A stretch of DNA of 64,000 bases from Buttiauxella noackiae ATCC 51607 (GTDB taxonomy: Bacteria > Pseudomonadota > Gammaproteobacteria > Enterobacterales > Enterobacteriaceae): NCBI RefSeq assembly GCF_001654865.1, contig NZ_LXEO01000025.1, forward strand, positions 62,001 through 126,000, in the 5' to 3' direction. Under the pieces are notes generated by a model. That model worked only from the letters and a program-made list of their open reading frames with translations. It searched no databases and was not told where the DNA came from. The position numbers and the translations under genes were made by a program. Positions 8,472 through 16,905 of the stretch are shown here, piece after piece. Numbering within the stretch: the stretch's first letter is position 1; each line of letters begins with the position of its first letter.

Positions 8472-9339
8472 CTCCCAAGAAGTTGAATGCCAGACTGTTG
8501 ATTAAAATTGCCAGCCCCGGAATCGTTACTACCCACCAGCACTCCATCATGTAAGTGCGCCCGCTGGAGATCATCGCCCCCCACTCTGGCTCTGGCGGTT
8601 GTGCACCAAGGCCGAGGAAACCAAGCCCGGCGGCGGTCAGGATAATGCCCGCCATATTCATAGTGATGCGGATAATCACCGACGGCATGCACAGCGGCAC
8701 AATGTGGCGCCACAGCACACGCAGCGGCGAAGCACCTTGCAGACGAACAGCAGAGATAAAGTCGGCTTGCCGTAAAGAGAGGGTTTCCGCGCGTGCCAGA
8801 CGGGCAATTGGCGGCCAGGCCGTGAGCGTAATGGCTATCACAACATGCTCAAGGCCGGGGCCGAGTGCTGCGACAAACGCCAGCGCCAGTACCAGACTTG
8901 GGAACGAAATGAAGATGTCGGTTACACGCATCAATACCATATCGACTTTGCCGCCAAAATATCCGGCGGTCACACCGAGCAGTAAACCCAGCGGGCCAAC
9001 GGTTATCGACACCAGTAGCACGATGTAGAGCGTAATGCGTGAGCCATAAACCAGGCGGCTAAAAATATCGCGGCCAAACTCATCGGTGCCAAACCAGTGT
9101 GTGGCGTTTGGCGCAGTGAGCGCGCGATTGAGATCCTGCACCAGCGGGTTATAAGGTGCTATCCACGGGGCAAAAATTGCCACCAGCAACAACAGGAAAA
9201 CAATCCCTCCACCAATTGCCGTCAGCGGGTTACGTGCCATTTTGCCAATAAACCCAACCGCTCGTAGACCGGCTCGTTTAAAGCGTAATGAACGCTCATC
9301 GGCAGCGGTGAGTTGAGGTGTTCCAAAGGAGACAGTCAT
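8434..9339 (-). CDS. ABC importer inner-membrane permease (DppC/OppC-like)
   Basis: 301-residue permease with an N-terminal cytoplasmic tail, a first span near 'NPLTAIGGGIVFLLLLVAIFAPWIAPYNP', and five further spans. The segment 'FGTDEFGRDIFSRLVYGSRITL' is characteristic of the DppC branch. The coupling-helix EAA-like motif lies near 'AVRLQGASPLRVLWRHIVP'. Its start overlaps the previous permease stop by 4 bp (ATGA), indicating translational coupling. It pairs with the DppB-like permease to form the channel. Confidence 0.93.
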   Translation of the reverse strand: MTVSFGTPQLTAADERSLRFKRAGLRAVGFIGKMARNPLTAIGGGIVFLLLLVAIFAPWIAPYNPLVQDLNRALTAPNATHWFGTDEFGRDIFSRLVYGSRITLYIVLLVSITVGPLGLLLGVTAGYFGGKVDMVLMRVTDIFISFPSLVLALAFVAALGPGLEHVVIAITLTAWPPIARLARAETLSLRQADFISAVRLQGASPLRVLWRHIVPLCMPSVIIRITMNMAGIILTAAGLGFLGLGAQPPEPEWGAMISSGRTYMMECWWVVTIPGLAILINSLAFNFLGDGLRDILDPRSE

Positions 9340-10373
9340 GATTTTGTCCTCGGATCAAAGAGTTGGTACAGCATGTCGGACAGCAGATTCAGCAACACAA
9401 AGATCACCCCAACCACCAGCACACAGCCCATCACCGCATTCATATCACCCAGCAGCAGACTGCCGGTGAGATAGGACCCAAAGCCCGGCCACGAGAAGAC
9501 AGTTTCAATTAGCACCGCGCCTTCCAGCAGCGAGCCATAGGCCAGTGCGACCACCGTCAGCAACTGCACGAGGATATTGCGGAATGCGTGATTCCAGATA
9601 ACCAGGCGTTCAGTTAGTCCCTTCACCCGGGCAGTAATAATGAATTCCTGCGACAGCTGCGCCAGCATAAAGCTGCGCGTCATTCGGCTGATGTAGGCCA
9701 GCGAGTGGAAGCCCAAAAGAGAGGCCGGAAGAATCAGGTGATTGAGTGCGTTAAAGAACACCGCGCTGTTGCCCGCCAGCAATGAATCGACCAATAACAA
9801 CCCGGTGCGACGCGGCACTAAACCATCCAGCCCTAAATCAATACGCCCCGCGCCGCCCACCCAACCGAGCCAGGCGTAAAACAGCAGCAATCCCATCATC
9901 CCTACCCAGAAAATCGGCGTGGAATACCCGGCCAGGCTGATAATGCGCACCGCGTAATCCACCACGCTGTTACGACGAGCAGCAGCCCAAACGCCCAGCG
10001 GAATGCCCAGACCCGCACCGACAATTATCGCCACCGTCGCCAGTTCAAGCGTCGCCGGGAACACGCGCAGAATGTCGTCTACCACCGGTTTCCCGGTCAG
10101 CAGCGCATTGCCCAAATCACCATGCAGCAGGCCGCCGAGGTAAATCCAAAACTGCGTTGCCAGCGATTGGTCAAAGCCAAGCTGGTGGTAAACCTGCTGG
10201 TAAGTACTTTGGTCAGCATCCGGGCCGACAATCGCCAGCACCGGGTCGATTGGCATAACACGGCCAATAAAGAAGGTCAGCAATAGCAGACCAAACAAAG
10301 TGACGACGACCTGGCTTAATCGTTTTGAGAAACGCCGGGCACGACCACCTGGCGCTAACAGGATCATGCTCAT
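9336..10373 (-). CDS. ABC importer inner-membrane permease (DppB/OppB-like)
   Basis: 345-residue permease with six predicted spans. The first one is 'QVVVTLFGLLLLTFFIGRVMPIDPVLAIVGPDA', the standard DppB opening. The EAA-like coupling segment is around 'ITARVKGLTERLVIWNHAFRN'. The C-terminus 'LLNLLSDMLYQLFDPRTKS' is typical. The ATG overlaps the stop of the substrate-binding protein gene by 4 bp. A large insert near residues 170-205 ('GWVGGAGRIDLGLDGLVPRR') is a usual feature of the family. Confidence 0.93.
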   Translation of the reverse strand: MSMILLAPGGRARRFSKRLSQVVVTLFGLLLLTFFIGRVMPIDPVLAIVGPDADQSTYQQVYHQLGFDQSLATQFWIYLGGLLHGDLGNALLTGKPVVDDILRVFPATLELATVAIIVGAGLGIPLGVWAAARRNSVVDYAVRIISLAGYSTPIFWVGMMGLLLFYAWLGWVGGAGRIDLGLDGLVPRRTGLLLVDSLLAGNSAVFFNALNHLILPASLLGFHSLAYISRMTRSFMLAQLSQEFIITARVKGLTERLVIWNHAFRNILVQLLTVVALAYGSLLEGAVLIETVFSWPGFGSYLTGSLLLGDMNAVMGCVLVVGVIFVLLNLLSDMLYQLFDPRTKS

Positions 10374-12007
10374 GATTTTTCCTCCCCAACAGACGTTTTA
10401 TAAACATCACGCAGGAAAGTAGTGGCCGACGGATGCGGCTGGTAGTTCTGCACTTCGTTGCGCACCACCACCGAATCCACCATTTGTGAAAGCGGCAATA
10501 ATGCCGGGATCAACTCGTCGTAACGGGTCTGAATCGCCTGATACTCTTCACGCTGCTTAGTTGGGTCACGCTCCACCAGCGCTTTGTCGATTTGCTGGTT
10601 CAGCGTTTTGTCATAGAAGCTGGTACGCCAGCCCTGGAAGTTAGTCAGACGCGCAGCGTCACTGTTATCCGGATTGTAAACCAGTGCCCGTAGGCTGGAA
10701 TGCGGATGCGGTTCTACGCCACTGCCGCCGCGCCCGACCAACATGTCGAACTTACGCTCGCGCATTGCGCCGTAAATCTGGTTGCCCGTTCCGGTGACGA
10801 TTTTCGCGTTAATTCCCGCCTGCATCAGCGTGGACTGCACCGCAATGGCGATGTTAAGGAATGGTTGATCCGCAAGCACACGTAGCGTGGTATCAAATCC
10901 GTCCGGATAGCCCGCTTCCGCCAGCAGTTTTTTCGCCCGTGGAATATCCAGTGCATAACCAGGATTTGGCAGCGTTGCAGGCATTCCTGATTGAATTGGA
11001 CGCTGATGCAACACGCCATATCCCGGCATCAATGCTTTATTGATACCCTGATAATCAATCAGATAACGCACCGCTTCACGCACTTTTGGGTTGGCGAAAT
11101 GCGGCTCTTTCATGCTCATGGCGACATAATAAATCGTGCCTTTCTTAACTGCATCGACGGTCAAATCGGGATCTTTTCGCAAGGCGTTCACGTCAGATAC
11201 CGCCATGTTGCTGGCAATATCCAGATCGCCCTTGGCAATCATCAGGCGTAAAGTTTGCGATTCCTGGAAGTGACGGAATACCACGCGGGAGAGTTTAGGG
11301 GCACCACGCCAGTAATCCGGATTGCGCTTCATACGCAATACATCTTTGGCCTGCCATACCTCAAGGCTAAATGGCCCGGAACCCGCTTCGTTAGTCGTCA
11401 GCCAGCGGTTGCCCCAGTCGTCATTTTGTACATGCTGTTCTACCGTTTTACTGTCCAGTACAACAACACTTCCGAGTGCCGCCAGGGAATAGATAACCAG
11501 CTGCGGGTCATTCGCTTTTGGTAGCGTGATTTCCACCGTTGAATCATCGAGCGCTTTCACATGCTCATCGATGTCCTTTTTGCTAAAACCGTAGGATTTC
11601 CATACTGATGCCTGTGCCAGATTGAGATGCAAAACGCGGCGCATTGACCACACCACGTCGTCTGCGGTGAGTAGATTACCGGAGTGAAATTTCACGCCAT
11701 CGCGCAGATGGAACGTCAGGCGGTTGCCGTCCTCCGAGATATCCCAGGAGGTTGCCAGTGCCGGGCGCACGTTGGTGAGTTTCGCCGGATCTAATTCCAC
11801 CAGCGGGTCATAAAGATTGACGACCAGCCCCACCACTTCATTACCGGTCATTGCAGCCGGGTCGAGGGTAAGCAGGTTATTCATATTCATGCCGATGATC
11901 AGCTGGTCAGGTGGCGTTTTCGCCACAGCCGAGCCACTACCGAACATGAAAAGGAGCGTGAGAATCCACGCCCCCAGTCGGGAGCTTCGATTCATGATAG
12001 ATACCAT
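10370..12007 (-). CDS. Periplasmic substrate-binding protein, family 5 (Opp/Dpp type)
   Basis: About 541-545 residues, SBP family 5. Signal peptide 'MNRSSRLGAWILTLLFMFGSGSAVAK', then the typical 'LIIGMNMNNLLTLDPAAMTGNE', 'LATSWDISEDGNRLTFHLRDGVKFHSG' and 'VREAVRYLIDYQGI' segments. ATG 12007 is listed; ATG 11995 gives a more ordinary signal peptide, and neither has a strong ribosome site. The ligand cannot be read from sequence. Because the gene upstream encodes a sugar-acid-type dehydratase, a sugar acid or its conjugate is as likely as a peptide (inference from context). It opens the transporter part of the operon. Confidence 0.9.
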   Translation of the reverse strand: MVSIMNRSSRLGAWILTLLFMFGSGSAVAKTPPDQLIIGMNMNNLLTLDPAAMTGNEVVGLVVNLYDPLVELDPAKLTNVRPALATSWDISEDGNRLTFHLRDGVKFHSGNLLTADDVVWSMRRVLHLNLAQASVWKSYGFSKKDIDEHVKALDDSTVEITLPKANDPQLVIYSLAALGSVVVLDSKTVEQHVQNDDWGNRWLTTNEAGSGPFSLEVWQAKDVLRMKRNPDYWRGAPKLSRVVFRHFQESQTLRLMIAKGDLDIASNMAVSDVNALRKDPDLTVDAVKKGTIYYVAMSMKEPHFANPKVREAVRYLIDYQGINKALMPGYGVLHQRPIQSGMPATLPNPGYALDIPRAKKLLAEAGYPDGFDTTLRVLADQPFLNIAIAVQSTLMQAGINAKIVTGTGNQIYGAMRERKFDMLVGRGGSGVEPHPHSSLRALVYNPDNSDAARLTNFQGWRTSFYDKTLNQQIDKALVERDPTKQREEYQAIQTRYDELIPALLPLSQMVDSVVVRNEVQNYQPHPSATTFLRDVYKTSVGEEKS

Positions 12008-12080
12008 TTTGTAGGGTAAGAATGACCCAGCGTCTTGCGCCGGGCTTATTATTGTTCAGCGATGAAAAGACCCTGACGGG

Positions 12081-13235
12081 TCAGTCGCGGCTGATGGTAT
12101 GTGTTTCTATATATTCAAAATTGATATCTTCACCAAGCCCCGGCCGCTGCGGCAAATGCACAAAACCGTCGGCATCCATCGGGTCAACGATACTGTTCAG
12201 GTATGCGGCAGGTTCGTCATATTCGAGGAACGGGTGCAGTAATCCGCGCTCATACCAGCGGCAGTTACGTATCGCCCCGACTACAGCAAGGCTTGCCGCG
12301 CCGTTGCCGTGAACTTCGCAATCCATGCCGAAAGATTCAGCCAGTGCCGCCACTTTCATGGTTGGTGAAATACCTCCAACGCCATTGGCACCGGCGCGCA
12401 GAATGTCGCACGCGCCTGCTTTCACCCAGTCCGCGCGGCTGTGATGCTTGCCACCAAGGCTTTCAGGCCCAACAACGTCAATAGATAAGTTCTCAGAAAG
12501 CCAGACGTAGGACGCCATGCTCTCTTCTTCCATGGGTTCTTCGAACCAGGCAAAGTTGAGTTTTTCAAGCTCCTTGCCGATGTACAGCGCCTGACTACGG
12601 CTGTACCAGTGGTAGCCATCGAGCATTAAATCGATGTCTGGTCCCACGGCTTCGCGCACGGCGGCACAGGCTTTGACGTCCATTTTTGGGTCTGGTGCAA
12701 AGGCAACCGGCGGCATCCAGGTGTGAAGTTTGATGGCTTTATAGCCGCGAGCAACCAGCTTTTCTGCGAACTGGCCGAATTCGTCTGGCGTGGATAATCC
12801 CCCTTCCAGTTCATCACCGCACATGGTGCTGCCATAAGCTGGCACTTTGTCGCGGAAACCGCCAAGCAATTTGTAGACCGGCACTTTCAGTTTGCGGCCA
12901 ATTAAATCCCACAATGCTTGCTCAACAAACGAGAGTGCGCGCTCGGTGAGTTGGTGCGCACTACCGCGCTGCCAGTGCACCAGATCCTGCCAGATGCGTT
13001 CGCGGTTAAATGGGTCTTGCCCAACCAATACCTTGCGGAAGAATGCATTTACTACATATGGGCGCACCACTTCTGGCGGCGCGAAAGAGTAGCCGCAGTC
13101 CCCTTCATCTGTGGTAATGGTCAGCATTGCCATTTTCGCAAGGCTTTCCGGGCCAGGATGAGAGTGGCCTGCACTGTCAGAAACTCGGCGGGTTGGGTAA
13201 GTAAAAACGGTTACGTTCACGGATTCTATTTTCAC
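12081..13235 (-). CDS. Enolase-superfamily dehydratase, mandelate-racemase subgroup
   Basis: 384 residues. Three metal ligands are visible with the spacing of mandelate racemase (26 residues each): D206 ('LMLDGYHW'), E232 ('WFEEP') and E258 ('GPES'). The acid/base dyad is probably D277 and H309 ('CEVHGNG'). The other catalytic position is K169-x-H171 ('KAIKLHTW') instead of the usual KxK. Members of this subgroup dehydrate acid sugars by abstracting a proton alpha to a carboxylate. Substrate unknown. It lies 73 bp upstream of the importer genes on the same strand with no terminator between, so it probably acts on the imported compound. Upstream is a 14-bp palindrome that may be an operator. 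Confidence 0.85.
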   Translation of the reverse strand: MKIESVNVTVFTYPTRRVSDSAGHSHPGPESLAKMAMLTITTDEGDCGYSFAPPEVVRPYVVNAFFRKVLVGQDPFNRERIWQDLVHWQRGSAHQLTERALSFVEQALWDLIGRKLKVPVYKLLGGFRDKVPAYGSTMCGDELEGGLSTPDEFGQFAEKLVARGYKAIKLHTWMPPVAFAPDPKMDVKACAAVREAVGPDIDLMLDGYHWYSRSQALYIGKELEKLNFAWFEEPMEEESMASYVWLSENLSIDVVGPESLGGKHHSRADWVKAGACDILRAGANGVGGISPTMKVAALAESFGMDCEVHGNGAASLAVVGAIRNCRWYERGLLHPFLEYDEPAAYLNSIVDPMDADGFVHLPQRPGLGEDINFEYIETHTISRD

Positions 13236-13342
13236 GGCTGTTATTGTCCCTTTGTTAATTTAAAACAGCGTTTCAGCACTTACTGTATGCGTAAAAAATC
13301 ACCTTCGCCTCGTTCAAAGGTGCTTAAATACGAGTCATTATT

Positions 13343-13356
13343 TGGACATATGTCCA
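13343..13356. promoter_or_regulatory. Palindromic candidate operator of the dehydratase/ABC operon
   Basis: TGGACATATGTCCA is a perfect 14-bp palindrome 108 bp upstream of the dehydratase start, in its promoter region. The symmetry suits a dimeric HTH repressor. No regulator gene is seen next to the operon. Confidence 0.45.
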
Positions 13357-13429
13357 GGAGGGCGTGATGCTTTTCACAAAATGTTATGGAATTGTGATGA
13401 AGATAACTGATGGAGGCGGGGAAGTTTTT

Positions 13430-13456
13430 GGCGGGTGTCGCATGTGCTAACCCGCC
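13430..13456. repeat. REP-like palindrome
   Basis: GGCGGGT and ACCCGCC arms flank a 13-nt loop that resembles the loops of the other REP units in this window. It lies between fbaB and the dehydratase operon. No T-run follows on the minus strand, so it is not a classical terminator. Confidence 0.6.
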
Positions 13457-13472
13457 AGGAATACGCAGAAAA

Positions 13473-14525
13473 TCAGGCGATAGTGACTTTGTTGTTCAGA
13501 TACACGTCTTGCACAGCGTTAATCAACTTAACCCCCTCAGACATGGATTTCTTAAAGGCTTTGCGGCCCAGAATTAACCCCATGCCGCCCGCACGCTTAT
13601 TAATAACTGCGGTACGCACAGCATCTGTCAGATCGGTTTCACCTCCAGCGGCACCACCCGAGTTAATCAACCCTGCGCGGCCCATATAGCAGTTGGCCAG
13701 TTGGTAACGCACCAGGTCAATCGGATTATCGCTGGTCAGTTTGGTGTACACACGGTCATCGGTATAACCAAAGTTTACCGCCTTGTAGCCGCCATTATTT
13801 TCCGCCATTTTCTGCTTCACGATATCCGCGCCAATCGTGGCGGCCAGATGGTTTGCCTGGCCAGTTAGATCGGCGCTTACGTGGTAATCCACACCGTCTT
13901 TTTTAAAGTCCGGGTTACGTAGATATGCCCAAAGCACAGTGACCAGCCCCAGTTCATGTGCGCGCTCAAACGCCACTGAAATCTCTTCAATCTGGCGACG
14001 TGACTCTGGCGAACCAAAGTAAATGGTCGCCCCTACTGCCACCGCCCCCATATTGAAAGCCTGCTCGACGCTTGCATATAACGTCTGGTCGAAAGTATTT
14101 GGGTAACTGAGCGTTTCGTTGTGGTTAAGTTTGACGAGGAAAGGAATGCGATGCGCGTAACGTCGTGATACCGATGCCAGCACACCATAAGTTGAAGCGA
14201 CACAGTTGCAGCCAGCTTCAATCGCCAGCTCAACAATATTTTTCGGATCAAAATAGAGAGGGTTTGCCGCAAAAGATGCCCCGGCGGAGTGCTCCACACC
14301 CTGATCGACCGGTAAAATAGAAAGGTAACCAGTGCCAGCAAGCCGCCCGGTGTTATACAGCGTTTGCATGTTTCGTAGCACCGCAGGCGGGCGGTTGTTA
14401 TCCACCATAACGCGGTCTACATAATCCGAACCAGGCAGATACAACTGGTCTGCCGGAATAGTCATACAACGATGCTGTAACAAGCTGTCGGCATCTTTGC
14501 CAAGCAGCTGTGCAATATCAGTCAT
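13473..14525 (-). CDS. fbaB: Class I fructose-bisphosphate aldolase
   Basis: 350 residues, the same length as E. coli FbaB (DhnA type) and very similar throughout. It cleaves fructose 1,6-bisphosphate to dihydroxyacetone phosphate and glyceraldehyde 3-phosphate through a Schiff base; in E. coli it serves mainly gluconeogenic growth. The opening '[22 protein letters not shown]', '[13 protein letters not shown]', '[14 protein letters not shown]' and '[19 protein letters not shown]' segments are family signatures. The Schiff-base lysine is probably in '[12 protein letters not shown]'. It is separated from thiD by 178 bp and probably has its own promoter there. In E. coli fbaB is also near thiMD. 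Confidence 0.96.
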   Translation of the reverse strand: MTDIAQLLGKDADSLLQHRCMTIPADQLYLPGSDYVDRVMVDNNRPPAVLRNMQTLYNTGRLAGTGYLSILPVDQGVEHSAGASFAANPLYFDPKNIVELAIEAGCNCVASTYGVLASVSRRYAHRIPFLVKLNHNETLSYPNTFDQTLYASVEQAFNMGAVAVGATIYFGSPESRRQIEEISVAFERAHELGLVTVLWAYLRNPDFKKDGVDYHVSADLTGQANHLAATIGADIVKQKMAENNGGYKAVNFGYTDDRVYTKLTSDNPIDLVRYQLANCYMGRAGLINSGGAAGGETDLTDAVRTAVINKRAGGMGLILGRKAFKKSMSEGVKLINAVQDVYLNNKVTIA

Positions 14526-14703
14526 AATACGCTCCCGTAAATTCAGCGAGCACCCTGCCCGCTGAGGATGGATTCTCCTAGCCTGCTTTCATTAAAACAG
14601 GCAGACATAATCCTGGCCGTGACTGACAGTATTCGCCACCTACGGGAGCACTTTCGGTTTGTTTTGTGGTGTAACGTTTTATACCCGGCGGAGATTTACT
14701 CCA

Positions 14704-15513
14704 TTACCACCACTCGTGAAAATGATGCACTGGCCCAATTCCTTGCCCAACCTCCAGCGAATCCGCCTGTTCTAATGCCTGAGACAGCCACTTTTTCGCC
14801 GCTGTGATAGTTTGAGGCCAGTCGTTGTTGCGTGGATAAAGTGCCGCAAGAGCTGCGGATAATGTGCAACCCGTACCATGCGTATGACGCGTTTGCACAC
14901 GTGGCGCAGTAAAACGTTGTGCTCCACTTTGGGTAAACAACCAATCAGGGCTTTCAGCATCATCAAGATGGCCGCCTTTCATCAGCACGGCCTTGCATCC
15001 CATTCCTAGCAATGCATCTCCCTGCTCTTTCATTTCACGTTCATTACAAGCTTGCGCCGTATTCAACAGAGCTGCCGCTTCGGGTAAGTTCGGGGTAATC
15101 AATGCCACCTGCGGTAATAACCTGCGGCGTAAACTTTCTACCGCCGAAGGGGCAAGCAACGGGTCGCCACTTTTCGCCAGCATTACCGTATCAAGCACCA
15201 CGTTTTTCACTTTGTAAAATGCCAACCTTTCGGCCACAGCATCAACAATATCTGTTTCTGCCAACATGCCAATTTTGACGGTGTCGATGCGAACATCGCT
15301 CAGTACAGAGTCAAGTTGGGCTGCGACAAATTCAGGTTCGATACGATAAACCGACTGCACTCCTCGCGTATTTTGTGCAACCAGCGCGGTAATGACACTA
15401 GTGCCATACGCACCCAATGCCGAGAACGTTTTAAGGTCGGCCTGGATACCCGCACCACCACTCGGGTCGGTTCCAGCAATAGTGAGCGCATTAATGCGTT
15501 TTACTCCTTTCAT
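14704..15513 (-). CDS. thiD: Hydroxymethylpyrimidine kinase / HMP-phosphate kinase
   Basis: 269 residues, ribokinase-fold enzyme that phosphorylates hydroxymethylpyrimidine twice to HMP-PP for thiamine synthesis. The substrate site '[22 protein letters not shown]' and the anion-hole signature '[18 protein letters not shown]' are clear, and the C-terminus '[12 protein letters not shown]' matches E. coli ThiD. The start ATG at 15513 overlaps the thiM stop (ATGA), so the two are translationally coupled and both controlled by the upstream TPP riboswitch. Compared with E. coli the N-terminus carries two extra residues (MKGVKRINA). Confidence 0.97.
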   Translation of the reverse strand: MKGVKRINALTIAGTDPSGGAGIQADLKTFSALGAYGTSVITALVAQNTRGVQSVYRIEPEFVAAQLDSVLSDVRIDTVKIGMLAETDIVDAVAERLAFYKVKNVVLDTVMLAKSGDPLLAPSAVESLRRRLLPQVALITPNLPEAAALLNTAQACNEREMKEQGDALLGMGCKAVLMKGGHLDDAESPDWLFTQSGAQRFTAPRVQTRHTHGTGCTLSAALAALYPRNNDWPQTITAAKKWLSQALEQADSLEVGQGIGPVHHFHEWW

Positions 15514-16298
15514 ATCAGGGCCTCCGCATTAAGTGCGTAAAGCGCGTCCAGAAAGGCTGGAATGAAACTACCGGGCCCACGGCTTGCAGCAATTGCCTGC
15601 TCGCCAGCACATTTCATAAACTGGCAGGCGGAAGCAACATTATCTAGCCGGGAGCCAGGCAATGAACAACAGGCAGCCACAACCGCAGAAAGTGCGCATC
15701 CGGTGCCGACAACACGCGTCATCAACGCACCACCACCGGCAACGCTCCAGGCATTCTCGCCATCGGTGACATAATCTTCTTCACCTGTAACTGCAACAAT
15801 TGCACCAGTCATCTGCGCAAGTTTGAGAGCGGCGGGTAGTGCGCAAAGCGCCTCTTCAGTGCTGTCCACACCTCGTCCGCCACCAGTTTCACCTGCAAGA
15901 GCCATGATTTCCGACGCATTACCACGAATGGCGGCCGGTTTTAATTCAAGAATGGTGCGTGCAAATTGTGTACGAAAATCCAGGCCGCCGACGGCTACGG
16001 GATCCAGAACCCAGGGGGTTGAAGATTGGTTAGCGGCATGAATAGCTGCAAGCATCGCAACGCTACGCTCAGAAGTAAGTGTGCCGATGTTGATGAGTAG
16101 AGCGCAGGCTATAGGGCTAAATTGTGCGGCTTCTTCTGGCTCAATGACCATCGCAGGAGCCGCACCAATAGCGAGCAAAACGTTGGCGGTAAAACTCTGC
16201 ACCACATCGTTAGTCATGCAATGAACTAAAGGAGAGACTTGACGTAAATTATGTAAAACCGACGCGGCAAGGTGGCCGGGTAGCAGGTCAGGCTGCAT
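15510..16298 (-). CDS. thiM: Hydroxyethylthiazole kinase
   Basis: 262 residues, salvage enzyme phosphorylating 4-methyl-5-(2-hydroxyethyl)thiazole. Signatures: '[28 protein letters not shown]', '[15 protein letters not shown]', and the catalytic '[17 protein letters not shown]' containing the Cys. AGGAG lies eight bases before the ATG. It is the first gene downstream of a canonical TPP riboswitch, whose 3' end is about 50 bp from the start, so translation or transcription should fall when thiamine is plentiful. Confidence 0.97.
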   Translation of the reverse strand: MQPDLLPGHLAASVLHNLRQVSPLVHCMTNDVVQSFTANVLLAIGAAPAMVIEPEEAAQFSPIACALLINIGTLTSERSVAMLAAIHAANQSSTPWVLDPVAVGGLDFRTQFARTILELKPAAIRGNASEIMALAGETGGGRGVDSTEEALCALPAALKLAQMTGAIVAVTGEEDYVTDGENAWSVAGGGALMTRVVGTGCALSAVVAACCSLPGSRLDNVASACQFMKCAGEQAIAASRGPGSFIPAFLDALYALNAEALI

Positions 16299-16348
16299 AT
16301 TGAAAGCTCCTGCCCGGCGTGAAGAAGGGATGCCATGGCAGGCATCTG

Positions 16349-16424
16349 ACTTCCCTACGCTGGCATTATCCAGATCAGGTGGTACGGGTATTTCTCAGCC
16401 TTCACAAAGAAGGGCACCCCGAGT
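16349..16424 (-). promoter_or_regulatory. TPP riboswitch (thi-box) upstream of thiM
   Basis: Read on the minus strand it contains all conserved parts of the TPP aptamer: ACTCGGGGTGC, the P3 hairpin, GCTGAGAAATACCCGT, ACCTGATCTGGATAATGCCA, and GCGTAGGGAAGT closing P1. Downstream, before the thiM ATG, TGCCTGCCATGGCA can form an expression-platform hairpin, followed by the ribosome site AGGAG. Confidence 0.97.
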
Positions 16425-16905
16425 CATTTAAATCAAAATCAACTACTTGCGAGTAACATCCCGTTAATAGCTGTTCAGGATAATGCCAGCGGAAAGTCTG
16501 ACAGACAAGTTCTTAATGTCCGTGACCCCAGTGAAATGATGACCAACTTTCCCTGGCATCATCTTTATCAGGATTTGACTATTAATGAGAATACTCTCTC
16601 AAAACCTATTAACATAAATCTAAAAAATTAATTTATTATAGTTAACAAATTCACCAGTCGTTATTTTTGACCAACCAGTCAAAATTATTTCTATGGAGCT
16701 TTTAATTTTGCCAATAGCTGTTAATACACTGAAACAACTTGATCATTAAATGATCGCAATGTATTTAAAATATACTGAAAAAAACATCAACTCTACCTTG
16801 TTCGATATAATGAAATTGGCAACAGCATGCTTTATGTGTATAACTAGCAACAAATATTTGCCTTTGATCTTTTCTTATAAAAAAAACATAAACCCAACAT
16901 CCTGT
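16425..16905. other. Intergenic region between thiM leader and the orphan binding protein; inverted thi-box-like sequences
   Basis: No gene is seen, although an in-frame extension of the next CDS begins at 16750. Besides the thiM promoter this region holds two degenerate copies of the TPP thi-box core in opposite orientation (plus strand about 16450-16498, minus strand about 16547-16576), which together form a long imperfect inverted repeat. A further inverted repeat, TTTTGAC-N6-GTCAAAA, lies at 16665-16684 and could be an operator. Confidence 0.6.
16478..16576. repeat. Imperfect inverted repeat of degenerate TPP thi-box cores
   Basis: Plus-strand GGATAATGCCAGCG (16478-16491) is the exact reverse complement of 14 bases in the intact aptamer (16358-16371), and it is preceded by CATCCCGT and followed by AAAGTC, as in a thi-box. 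Minus-strand 16576-16547 reads CCTGAT, then GATGATGCCAG, then GGAAAGT, again a thi-box order. The two arms can pair over about 17 bp. Both lack a good 5' GGGGTGC half. Confidence 0.5.

Noticed and set aside
13430-13456. Terminator of fbaB
   Set aside because: The stem is followed on the minus strand by an A-run, not a T-run; the loop resembles REP units, so it is listed as REP-like.
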